Shown here: piece after piece, positions 1-8,212 of the stretch | How positions within the stretch are numbered: position 1 is the stretch's first letter | Layout: the number at the start of each line of letters is the position of its first letter | NCBI GenBank assembly: GCA_910576775.1 | Contig: CAJTJV010000003.1 | Location: forward strand, 1-64,000 | Length of the DNA stretch: 64,000 bases | Direction of reading: 5' to 3' | Origin: an uncultured Muribaculaceae bacterium | GTDB lineage: Bacteria; Bacteroidota; Bacteroidia; Bacteroidales; Muribaculaceae | Translations under genes and position numbers: made by a program | Notes under the pieces: generated by a model | Told to the model about the DNA's origin: nothing | The model's input: the letters and a program-made list of their open reading frames with translations, nothing else | Database searches by the model: none

Positions 1-17
1 TAATCTGCTATATAAGC

Positions 18-45
18 AAAAAACCCGACCGAAGTCGAGTTTTTT
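18..45 (-). terminator. Intrinsic terminator of tRNA-Phe
   Basis: On the minus strand a GC stem (one G-U pair) closes a UUCG tetraloop, with an A-run on the 5' side and a T-run on the 3' side. It begins two bases after the tRNA 3' end, so it should end the tRNA transcript. Confidence 0.85.
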
Positions 46-47
46 CG

Positions 48-120
48 TGGTGCCACCAGGAATCGAACCGGGGACACAAGGATTTTCAGTCCTTTGCTCT
101 ACCAACTGAGCTATGGCACC
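48..120 (-). tRNA. tRNA-Phe (GAA)
   Basis: The minus strand folds into a full 73-nt cloverleaf. The acceptor arms are GGTGCCA and TGGCACC, the D-loop is AGTTGGTA, the anticodon loop is CTGAAAA (anticodon GAA) and the T-loop is TTCGATT. The discriminator base is A. CCA is not encoded (the next bases are CGA), so it must be added after transcription, as is common in Bacteroidetes. A consensus promoter lies just upstream and a terminator just downstream, so this is a stand-alone gene. Confidence 0.97.
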
Positions 121-150
121 TTGAGCGTGGCTTCTTGCCTTTTTGCGCTG

Positions 151-182
151 CAAAGTTAGACACTTTTTTTATTCCCACCAAA
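151..182 (-). promoter_or_regulatory. Promoter of tRNA-Phe
   Basis: Read on the minus strand, TTTG (182-179) is followed after exactly 20 bases by TAACTTTG (158-151). This matches the Bacteroidetes -33/-7 consensus TTTG-N19/20-TAnnTTTG fully. The start would fall about 25 bases before the tRNA. Confidence 0.85.
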
Positions 183-599
183 TATTTTGATAAGTTTTTT
201 CACCATTCCAAGTGCACACGTTATAAAATTCACGCGATTTCACGCAGTACTCAGCTCATAATGAAATAGTTGCTGTCTCAAATACTTTTACACATTTGCT
301 TTTCGTCCATCTTTCAGATTCACATATACCTTTATTTAATAATCATAACAAATAAAATATATCCCCTATTGAGGCATCTGTTCTTTTGAAGGTCGCAACA
401 ATATTTTCCACATGCTAACATGTCAGTTAAAATAGCTTTTTCTATGTACTGCATTACATACACTTGCATCTATATAATATTTAATTTCACATAATATAAT
501 AAATCCGAATACTAAATCGTTTATAATCCGCTTCCAACGGGTTTAACAGTTTAACAAGTTTGTTTTATTATACAACAATAAACGGATAAATAGAATATG
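183..599. other. AT-rich gene-free spacer
   Basis: This stretch lies between the tRNA-Phe promoter and the 3' end of the reverse transcriptase gene. I see no open frame worth calling, no tRNA-derived duplication that would mark an integration event, and no strong terminator. A short palindrome AACAAGTTTGTT lies near 555-566. The composition is clearly more AT-rich than the sugar-utilisation genes that follow, like the adjoining reverse transcriptase. Confidence 0.6.
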
Positions 600-2087
600 C
601 TATTTATTGACTGTTTTGAGCTCTTTTTCAATAATAGAAATAAGTGCGTTTAATCTGGAAAGATTTCGAGAAAGTTGCTTTGTGATTGAAGAAGACCCTG
701 TTATAGACGCCGCCCGCGCAACATAACCAAGATAATTTCCATATCTTTTTACTGTATAAGTTTTTCCTCTTCTATCAGTTTTACGAGAGGGGTAAGGAGA
801 GGCACCCAACTTGGAGAATCTTCTTAAAAATTGATTGAGAAAGAATGTTGAACGGGATGAATTATTGATATGTTTCGCATACCAAAGGTGTCTTCTCGCA
901 GCTTTTCGCATACGCCAATAGTACTGCGATACACTCCTGTTTTTCAAGGTTGTCATTTCTCCATCGAAACACAGCCCAAGATACTCCAACTTTTTGTTGT
1001 CGCGACAATAGCATCTACCGTCTTTATTATCAAAAGTCAGAAATCTTGTTTTCTCATCTTTTATAACAAGGTTAACCTTTTCAATCTCCATTTTAAGAAG
1101 ATTGACAATCTCATTTTTGTAAACCTCCTGTGCAATGATAATTATATCATCACTATATCTCATGTATACGCCATTTATTGTACTGACTACATCATTTATG
1201 GCTTTGTCAAAATCAGACATATAGATATTGGCAAGGGTGCTACTGATGGGGAGCCCTTGCGGAATACCGCATTTGTATGTAGAGTTATTCCGAGACGCAA
1301 TATTGAACGCGCCGGTTCGTATAAGCCCCTTGTCTCGAATTAATTTAATACCCGATTTGGTTTCACAGAATGAAACTGCATGCCTATCTCTGAGAAACTG
1401 AAGTCGGCTTACATTTCGAGGTCTTATTTCTGAATCAGGAGAAACCTGTGTCAGTATGGAGTCCTTAAAAAGTTCAAACAGTTCATATTCTTCAACATAG
1501 GAAAATCTTGTTACATTTTTATAGATGTTGTAATGGTCCGTTGGCAAAGCCGTCATACCGAGTAACTGACTCCATTTCTGCTTCAAGATATGATGATCCA
1601 GAGAGTCAAAGAATCCGGAAATATCTGCGACAACAACTAAAAGAGATTTTTCATGAACCATCTTCTTTATATAATCAAAAGCTTCCTTCGCAAAATCAAT
1701 ATGACACTTGTGTCTGTCGCCCTCTCCTTCCGCTTTAATTGAACGATATGCAATAGCTACTCCTGAAAGGTTATTCTTTTCAAGCCATTTTTCATATTTA
1801 CGAGAAAGTATTTTTGAATAATAGGAATAAATCTGGGAGTCAAAATGAGCTGCGAAACAAATATGTCTTTTCTTCCTTGTACGACGCTTATTTGATGATG
1901 TCTGGCCCTTTATATATTTTGGAACAGTATGAACTCGATGAATCAATGGTTTAAAAGCATACTTTGCAATAAATTGAGGATTACGCAATTTTGTTAATAT
2001 CGAATATCTTTCTGCATATGACAGATGACGGTCGATATGTACATATCCCTTGGGGTTAAACCAGTCTTTCTTCTTTACTTGCATCAT
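600..2087 (-). CDS. DRT2-like antiviral reverse transcriptase
   Basis: This 495-aa protein has a complete RT palm. Motif A is ADISGFFDSLDH (catalytic Asp about 155), motif B is GIPQGLPIS (274-282) and motif C is YSDD (311-314). A KT plus LEYLG segment follows at about 345-370. The N-terminus (WFNPKGYVHID, then HICFAAHFDSQIYSYY) and the AYRS segment before motif A resemble, from memory, the UG2/DRT2 class of defence-associated RTs. There is no maturase X or HNH domain and no group II intron RNA. In DRT2 the RT copies an upstream RNA by rolling-circle synthesis to build a toxic repetitive gene during phage infection. Here a predicted structured RNA sits directly upstream, ending about 12 bases before the ATG. 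The gene is more AT-rich than its neighbours, which suggests transfer. RT identity is certain; the DRT2 class is likely but was not tested by search. Confidence 0.85.
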   Translation of the reverse strand: MMQVKKKDWFNPKGYVHIDRHLSYAERYSILTKLRNPQFIAKYAFKPLIHRVHTVPKYIKGQTSSNKRRTRKKRHICFAAHFDSQIYSYYSKILSRKYEKWLEKNNLSGVAIAYRSIKAEGEGDRHKCHIDFAKEAFDYIKKMVHEKSLLVVVADISGFFDSLDHHILKQKWSQLLGMTALPTDHYNIYKNVTRFSYVEEYELFELFKDSILTQVSPDSEIRPRNVSRLQFLRDRHAVSFCETKSGIKLIRDKGLIRTGAFNIASRNNSTYKCGIPQGLPISSTLANIYMSDFDKAINDVVSTINGVYMRYSDDIIIIAQEVYKNEIVNLLKMEIEKVNLVIKDEKTRFLTFDNKDGRCYCRDNKKLEYLGLCFDGEMTTLKNRSVSQYYWRMRKAARRHLWYAKHINNSSRSTFFLNQFLRRFSKLGASPYPSRKTDRRGKTYTVKRYGNYLGYVARAASITGSSSITKQLSRNLSRLNALISIIEKELKTVNK

Positions 2088-2098
2088 AATTATAAAAA

Positions 2099-2408
2099 AG
2101 GATAGACAAAACCGGAACAGTTTAATGATGATAAAGTCGCCAGTTTGCGCTTTTCAAGGAATTAACTACCTTGTTCCTATTTGTTAGATTATCTTCTTAA
2201 CTTTGCTCATAATTAAACTCATGAACGAAAGCTTGAATAAACCATTGGAGTTGATTTCCAATGCCATGACGGTCGCATCAATCCTTATGGATTCATTATT
2301 TGCCGTGTGTACAATTTGGAAATCTCCGATTTGGTTTCCTATGCATCATATGTCACGCATAGTAACAACTTTTAGGCAATTTCCTCATCCTTTAGTTTTG
2401 TCTATCCT
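2099..2408 (-). ncRNA. Predicted template RNA of the DRT2-like RT
   Basis: On the minus strand AGGATAGACAAAAC (2408-2395) can pair perfectly over 14 bp with GTTTTGTCTATCCT (2112-2099), enclosing 282 nt. A run of six T follows the 3' arm (2099-2094), so the RNA could end there, just before the RT start codon. Internal hairpins are visible: 6 bp at 2339-2362, 5 bp at about 2280-2293, 7 bp with a 7-nt loop at 2243-2263, 5 bp at 2154-2172, and a long-range pairing of 2173-2178 with 2114-2119. Size, position and terminal stem resemble the known DRT2 RNA. ACA triplets lie at 2310-2308, 2308-2306, 2184-2182 and 2174-2172; in DRT2 such triplets are involved in template jumping. The RNA is predicted from sequence only. 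Confidence 0.65.
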
Positions 2409-2489
2409 CGAAAATTATAATGTAAAATTACAAATAATGATTTATTTCAGCAATTAGAATTATTCTTGTATAATATAAAGAATCCTTCT

Positions 2490-2521
2490 CAAACTTAATA
2501 TACAGCTGAGATTTTCTCAAT
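2490..2521 (-). promoter_or_regulatory. Putative promoter of the ncRNA-RT unit
   Basis: On the minus strand ATTG (2521-2518) lies 20 bases before TAAGTTTG (2497-2490). The -7 box is a full match to TAnnTTTG and the -33 box a partial one. Transcription would start near 2483, leaving about 75 nt before the terminal stem of the RNA. Confidence 0.5.
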
Positions 2522-2552
2522 TCAGCCACGCGGGAGTTCGGTTTTTTATGAT

Positions 2553-2560
2553 TAATTTTG
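2553..2560 (+). promoter_or_regulatory. -7 box upstream of the GH20 gene
   Basis: TAATTTTG matches TAnnTTTG and lies about 44 bases before the chosen ATG at 2604. I see no good -33 box at the expected distance, which suits a gene that needs an activator. Confidence 0.4.
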
Positions 2561-2603
2561 CATCTATAAATATAATCATATATTGAATTTACACTCTAAA
2601 ACC

Positions 2604-4922
2604 ATGAATTATTTAAAAGCACTGCTTCTTTCAACTATTGCCACATGCATTATCGGATGTTCCGAAAAGACCTCTCTGGCTGATTTCAATGTCATCCCTA
2701 AACCAGTTGAAACAACTGTGACAGATGGTGCAGCTTTCAAAATAAATTCCTCCACGACCATCTCCTACCCGACTGCCGACAGTGCTCTTGCGCGTCAGGC
2801 CAAAATGCTGGCTGCATATATCTCCGACCAATCAGGTGTAACTGTCAAGACAAAAGCCGATGCAGCCGGATCTAATACTATACGACTCCGCAACAACCTC
2901 ATTACAGACAATCGTGAGGCGTATAAAATATCTGTCGGTTCCGACAGCATTGTTATAAACGGAGCTTCCGATGCCGGCACCTTTTACGGCATCCAGACTC
3001 TTCGCAAGGCAATCCCGATTGAGAAAGTCAACAGTATTTCAATCCCCGACACGGAAATCTCCGACTCTCCGCGTTTCGCCTACCGCGGCATGCATCTTGA
3101 TGTAGTACGCCATTTCTTCCCTATCGATTCCGTAAAAGAATATATCGACATGCTCGCTCTGCACAACATGAACAAACTCCACTGGCATCTAACCGATGAC
3201 CAGGGCTGGCGCATCGAGATAAAAAGCCGTCCCAGACTTACAGAAATCGGCTCAAAACGCCCCGCCACTGAAGGGACTGCCTCATATATGCTCTTCGACA
3301 GCATTCCTCAGAATGGATTTTACACACAAGACGAACTGCGAGATATCGTCCGTTATGCGGCCGACCGCTATATCGATATCATACCGGAGGTCGACCTCCC
3401 GGGACATATGCAGGCTGCTTTGGCATCGTACCCTGAGCTCGGATGTACCGGCGGACCATATAAAGTCACAGACTGCTGGACTGCCGGCGACAATGTGCTA
3501 TGCCTTGGAAAAGAAGAGACGTATCGTTTTCTTGACGACGTATTCTCGGAACTCACCAATATATTTCCTTATGAAACAATCCATATCGGCGGTGATGAAT
3601 GCAACCGCAACATATGGAAGAACTGCAAAGCCTGCCAGACAGAAGCCGACCGTCTCGGACTAAAGGACGACAGTCATGGCACCCGCGAGGCCAAATTGCA
3701 GAACCATGCAATGCACCATGTAGCCGCATTTTTAAAAGAACGCGGACGCCGGGTGATTGGATGGGACGAAGTGCTCGACAGCGATTTCGCTACTGATGCC
3801 ATCGTTATGTCATGGAGAGGCGAAGATGGAGGTATTGAAGGCTCGCGCCGCGGACATGACGTAATAATGACACCTTCGAGATATCTTTATTTCGATTTCT
3901 ATCAGTCCACCGACCTCGACAACGAACCCCTCGCCATAGGTGGATATATATCAACTGAGGATGTATATAACTATGAACCGATACCGGCATGCCTGACAGA
4001 CGAAGAAAAAAAACACATACTCGGTGTACAGGCCAATGTATGGACCGAATATATTCCCACATTCAATCAGGTACAGTATATGACATTGCCCCGCATGGCA
4101 GCTCTGAGTGAAATCCAATGGGCCGCTCCGGAACAGAAGGACCTCAAAGATTTTGTCGACCGCCTTGACAGACTTTTCAAAATCTATGAATCAAACGAAT
4201 GGCGCTATGCCGACCACATATATAATGTGCATGGATCATTTGAAGCAGATACCCTCGCAAAAACCCTCGAATTGACGCTGTCGACCCACGACAACGCTCC
4301 TATACGATATACCACCGACGGCATCACGCCTACAATGGAAAGCGCAGCATATACATCGCCCCTCCGCATTAATGAATCCACCACCATCCTTGCCGCAGCA
4401 GAACGCAACGGAAAACTCGGACGTCCCTACCGCGCCGATTTACGTTTTAGTAAAGCCACATTCTGTCCGGTGAAAATATCTCAATCGCCTGCAGAACGTT
4501 ACACCTTCGAAGGCCCCGGTAAACTCACCGACGCCCGTCTTGGCACTCGCGGATATGCCGACATGATATGGCTCGGATTTCTCACTCCCGAGTTTACCGC
4601 CACAATCGACCTCGGTACCCCTACCCGAATCAGCGAAATTGGCCTGCGGTCCGACATCGATACTGTAGCATGGATTTTCGAGGCAAGAAATATCAGTGTC
4701 GAAATCTCCACCGATGGAAAAATTTTTCAAGAGGTTGCAACCCGCGAATTCCCTGCGTTGGAAAAAGAGACTGTCAGTATCAGCGAACATTCATTTGAAT
4801 TTGAACCGACACAAGCGCGCTACGTACGGGTACGGGTAAAACAGGAAGACAGAATACCGCAATGGCATCCGGGTCGCAACTGTCCGTCATATTTCTTTAT
4901 CGACGAAATCACTGTCAACTAA
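2604..4922 (+). CDS. Beta-N-acetylhexosaminidase, GH20, lipoprotein
   Basis: This 772-aa enzyme should remove terminal beta-linked GlcNAc or GalNAc from glycans. A lipoprotein signal (LSTIATCIIGC) anchors it to the outer membrane. A GH20 N-terminal domain spans about 25-150. The catalytic barrel follows, with LHWHLTDDQGWR and the catalytic pair in HIGGDE (Asp331-Glu332). A chitobiase-type C-terminal domain and an F5/8 type C (discoidin) domain, expected to bind carbohydrate, complete it. An in-frame TTG at 2583 exists, but the ATG at 2604 gives a clean signal peptide, so I chose it. It is separated by 233 bases from the SusC gene and is probably part of the same locus. Confidence 0.9.
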   Translation: MNYLKALLLSTIATCIIGCSEKTSLADFNVIPKPVETTVTDGAAFKINSSTTISYPTADSALARQAKMLAAYISDQSGVTVKTKADAAGSNTIRLRNNLITDNREAYKISVGSDSIVINGASDAGTFYGIQTLRKAIPIEKVNSISIPDTEISDSPRFAYRGMHLDVVRHFFPIDSVKEYIDMLALHNMNKLHWHLTDDQGWRIEIKSRPRLTEIGSKRPATEGTASYMLFDSIPQNGFYTQDELRDIVRYAADRYIDIIPEVDLPGHMQAALASYPELGCTGGPYKVTDCWTAGDNVLCLGKEETYRFLDDVFSELTNIFPYETIHIGGDECNRNIWKNCKACQTEADRLGLKDDSHGTREAKLQNHAMHHVAAFLKERGRRVIGWDEVLDSDFATDAIVMSWRGEDGGIEGSRRGHDVIMTPSRYLYFDFYQSTDLDNEPLAIGGYISTEDVYNYEPIPACLTDEEKKHILGVQANVWTEYIPTFNQVQYMTLPRMAALSEIQWAAPEQKDLKDFVDRLDRLFKIYESNEWRYADHIYNVHGSFEADTLAKTLELTLSTHDNAPIRYTTDGITPTMESAAYTSPLRINESTTILAAAERNGKLGRPYRADLRFSKATFCPVKISQSPAERYTFEGPGKLTDARLGTRGYADMIWLGFLTPEFTATIDLGTPTRISEIGLRSDIDTVAWIFEARNISVEISTDGKIFQEVATREFPALEKETVSISEHSFEFEPTQARYVRVRVKQEDRIPQWHPGRNCPSYFFIDEITVN

Positions 4923-5155
4923 ATTTCTTTTAAGATGTTATTTGGTTAAATATCGCAAATTATTGTTTTTAAAACCAAAATACCGTCATATATCTCAGAA
5001 ATATCAATTAATTTAGTGGCATGAAATCTCACATCATCATTAAAAAACATAAAATCAATTAATCCTCTCTTCTTTAGCATAAGTACTTTTAAATATTATG
5101 CCACATATATATAATAACTGCTCCAATATCTAAAAACAACCTTAATATCTACATA

Positions 5156-8100
5156 ATGTTCAAACCTCTACATTGTTCAAGACTCCTGCTCCTTTCGGTA
5201 TTCCTTACAGTACATAGTGTGCTGTTCGCCGCATGGGGAGCCCCGTTCACCGTAACCGGTACAGTCACCGACGAAACCGGCGAGCCTCTTATCGGCGTAT
5301 CGGTAAAGACAACAAAAAGCAATACCGGTGTAACCACCGACATAGACGGCAAGTACACCATCAGCCTCCAGTCTCCCGCTGATCTTCAGTTCTCATATGT
5401 AGGCATGAAGACTCAGACCGTCAAAGTAAACAAAAGCGGAAGCGTTGATGTCACTCTCGAATCTGCCGCAAACACCCTCGACGATGTTGTCGTAGTAGGC
5501 TTCGGCACACAGCGCAAAGTCAATCTCACCGGCGCAGTGCAGAGTGTTACATCCGAAGAGATTCTGCGCCGTAGCGTATCCAATGGCTCTGTAGCGCTTC
5601 AAGGTATCGTACCCGGTCTAACCGCTGTCCAGAGCAGTGGCCGCCCCGGTGCGGATCAGGCTTCCATCACCATACGCGGCCAAGGCTCTTTCAGCTCATC
5701 ACAGGCGCCCCTTGTGCTGATTGACGGCGTGGAAGGCGACATGAACCGACTCGACCTCAACACTGTAGAGTCAATCTCTGTACTCAAGGACGCAGCCTCG
5801 GCATCCATCTACGGTTCACGCGCTTCAAACGGTGTGATTCTTATCACAACCAAACGCGGAAATTCCGGGAAACCGAAAGTGACGTTCAACGGATATGTCG
5901 GATGGAACAAACCAACCGAAATGCCTCAGGCTGTCGACGCTATCGGTCTTATGCAGGCTATCGACATCGCCCGCGTAAATAATGATGAGGCGCCGCTTTA
6001 TACCGATTTGATTGAAATTTACCGTACCGAGGGTGCCGACCAGATGACAAGATACGACACAAACTGGCGCGAAGGCATAATGAAAAACAGCGCCATGGTT
6101 CAGAACTATTCCATTGGAGTCAGCGGCGGTGTCAAGAATCTCAGCGTATATGCCGGTGCAGGATATTATAATCAGGATGGTCTTGTATACAACAATAATT
6201 TCAGGCGCTACTCGCTGCGCCTGAACTCCGACCTTCAGGTAAACGACTGGATTAAAATCGGATTAGACATGAACGTACGTCAGGCCGAAGTAAAGGCACC
6301 TATCGGCGACGTAAACGAACTTATAGGTTACGCAATGACATTCCAGCCGATCTGGTCCGGTATAAACGCCGACGGTACCTGGGGTTTCGGTCTTCAAGGC
6401 AACAACCCGATTGCCGCCATACGTGATGGCGGACACTCCAACAGTATCGCTCCTGAATATAATGTAAAGACGTCTCTTACTCTTACTCCTTTCGAAGGAC
6501 TTACAATCATAGGCAGTTACAACTGGAAACGTAACGATGGCCGCACAAGCACATTCGCCAATACTTATGAAGAATATGAATACGGTGCGTTCATAAATGT
6601 GTTCCCCACTGCTGTAAAACAAGCTCGCGAAAGTATATCAGCCTCAATTTACAAGCAATATACGGCATTTGCAACCTATGAAAAGAAATTTTCCGAACAC
6701 TATCTCAAAGCAATGGTAGGCTTCCAGAGCGAAGAGATGAACTCCAACAGCATTGACGCCGCCAGAAATAATTTCAAGTACGAAGGTTATTACGATCTTG
6801 TCAACGGCGACGAAACAACAGCCACAAACTCGTCATATCGATATTCCTGGGCTATGCTCTCCTATATATTCCGTCTAAATTACTCATACAAGGATCGTTA
6901 TCTTATCGAAGTTAACGGACGCTATGACGGCACATCGCGTTTTAAAAAAGACCACCGCTGGGGCTTTTTTCCATCCGTATCAGCCGGCTGGCGTATTTCT
7001 GAGGAAGAGTTCTTCAAACCGATATCCCATATTGTCAACAACCTCAAGCTACGCGCATCCTACGGCCGTCTCGGCAATCAGGCACTCACCGGCAGCTATT
7101 TTCCTTATGCCTCAGCCGTCGCGAACGGCTACAGCTATTATTTTGACGGAGAGGTCTATCCCGGTGTAGCACAGGTACAGCTTGCCAACCCGCTAATCAG
7201 ATGGGAAAAGTCGACCCAATACGACATAGGACTTGACTGGAGCCTTTTCAACAACAGACTTTCCGGTGGCTTCGACTATTACATCCGACACATCAGCGAC
7301 ATGCTCCAACAGTTTCAGGTTCCCGAATTCGTAGCCATGACTTCACCTTGGGAGAATGCCGGAGACATGCGCAATAATGGCTGGGAACTGTCACTCGAAT
7401 GGAACGACAGAGTAGGAGATTTCAATTACTACGCACGTTTCAATCTCTCCGATGTACGCAACAAAGTACTGAATCTCTACGGTAATGAATACAAGTCCGG
7501 AGGCACCTATACAGCAGAAGGACTTCCCTTCGGCAACTATTACGGCTATATCGCCGACGGTTTCTATCAGAACCAAGAAGAGATTGACAATCTTCCGGCA
7601 TATCAAGGAAATAAAAATATAAAGCCCGGCTTCATCAAATACAAGGACATCTCCGGGCCGGACGGAGTTCCCGACGGAGTAATCGACGGCGACGATCGTA
7701 CCATCATAGGTAGTCCGAAACCTCACTACGAATTCGGTATTACTCTTGGCGGCGACTGGAAAGGCATAGACCTCAGTCTGTTCTTCCAAGGCATAGGACA
7801 GAAAGATGTGATTTACTCCGGATCCGGCGCACGCCCGCTTTTGGGAAATGGCACAATCTACGAACATCAGCTCGACTGCTGGACCCCGGATAATCCCGAT
7901 GCCACATTCCCGCTTCTGCTTATTGACAATTCAGGCGGTCTCTCCAACAACATGGCATCATCCTTCTGGATTCAGAGTGGCGCTTACTGCCGCCTGAAGA
8001 ACCTCGTTCTCGGTTATACCCTACCCTCGAAAATCAGCCGCAAAGTTTTTATACAGCGCCTGCGTGTCTACGGTTCGGCACAGAATCTATTCACAATCCG

Positions 8101-8203
8101 CGGCAAGAATTTCTATAAAGGTTTCGACCCCGAGGGTTCCGGCGGCTCAAAATGCTATCCTCTCAACAAAACATTCATCATCGGTCTTCAACTTGATTTC
8201 TAA
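5156..8203 (+). CDS. SusC-like TonB-linked outer membrane receptor
   Basis: This 1015-aa protein has a signal peptide. A carboxypeptidase-regulatory-like beta domain (TVTDETGEPLIGVSVK, about 33-110) and a TonB plug (GFGTQRKVNLTGAV through VLKDAASASIYGSRASNG, about 115-230) follow, then a 22-strand barrel ending in the aromatic IIGLQLDF. It should import oligosaccharides with the SusD partner encoded 9 bases downstream. Length and domain order are normal for SusC. The companion enzymes point to an amino-sugar-containing glycan, but the substrate cannot be read from this gene. Confidence 0.95.
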   Translation: MFKPLHCSRLLLLSVFLTVHSVLFAAWGAPFTVTGTVTDETGEPLIGVSVKTTKSNTGVTTDIDGKYTISLQSPADLQFSYVGMKTQTVKVNKSGSVDVTLESAANTLDDVVVVGFGTQRKVNLTGAVQSVTSEEILRRSVSNGSVALQGIVPGLTAVQSSGRPGADQASITIRGQGSFSSSQAPLVLIDGVEGDMNRLDLNTVESISVLKDAASASIYGSRASNGVILITTKRGNSGKPKVTFNGYVGWNKPTEMPQAVDAIGLMQAIDIARVNNDEAPLYTDLIEIYRTEGADQMTRYDTNWREGIMKNSAMVQNYSIGVSGGVKNLSVYAGAGYYNQDGLVYNNNFRRYSLRLNSDLQVNDWIKIGLDMNVRQAEVKAPIGDVNELIGYAMTFQPIWSGINADGTWGFGLQGNNPIAAIRDGGHSNSIAPEYNVKTSLTLTPFEGLTIIGSYNWKRNDGRTSTFANTYEEYEYGAFINVFPTAVKQARESISASIYKQYTAFATYEKKFSEHYLKAMVGFQSEEMNSNSIDAARNNFKYEGYYDLVNGDETTATNSSYRYSWAMLSYIFRLNYSYKDRYLIEVNGRYDGTSRFKKDHRWGFFPSVSAGWRISEEEFFKPISHIVNNLKLRASYGRLGNQALTGSYFPYASAVANGYSYYFDGEVYPGVAQVQLANPLIRWEKSTQYDIGLDWSLFNNRLSGGFDYYIRHISDMLQQFQVPEFVAMTSPWENAGDMRNNGWELSLEWNDRVGDFNYYARFNLSDVRNKVLNLYGNEYKSGGTYTAEGLPFGNYYGYIADGFYQNQEEIDNLPAYQGNKNIKPGFIKYKDISGPDGVPDGVIDGDDRTIIGSPKPHYEFGITLGGDWKGIDLSLFFQGIGQKDVIYSGSGARPLLGNGTIYEHQLDCWTPDNPDATFPLLLIDNSGGLSNNMASSFWIQSGAYCRLKNLVLGYTLPSKISRKVFIQRLRVYGSAQNLFTIRGKNFYKGFDPEGSGGSKCYPLNKTFIIGLQLDF

Positions 8204-8212
8204 CAGTCTATC

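Noticed and set aside
48..599. Integration of the RT locus into the tRNA-Phe 3' end
   Set aside because: The RT lies on the 5' (promoter) side of the tRNA, and no duplicated tRNA 3' fragment is visible.
870..1343. 157-codon plus-strand ORF inside the reverse transcriptase
   Set aside because: It is antisense to a clear RT palm domain and shows no domain of its own.
600..2087. Group II intron or retron RT
   Set aside because: No maturase X or HNH domain, no intron domain V/VI structure next to the gene, and no msr/msd-like layout; the upstream RNA with a terminal stem fits DRT2 better.
2203..2457. 84-codon plus-strand ORF starting with TTG opposite the RT template RNA
   Set aside because: No recognisable domain, a weak start, and it lies entirely over the predicted structured RNA; kept only as an observation on open antisense frames.
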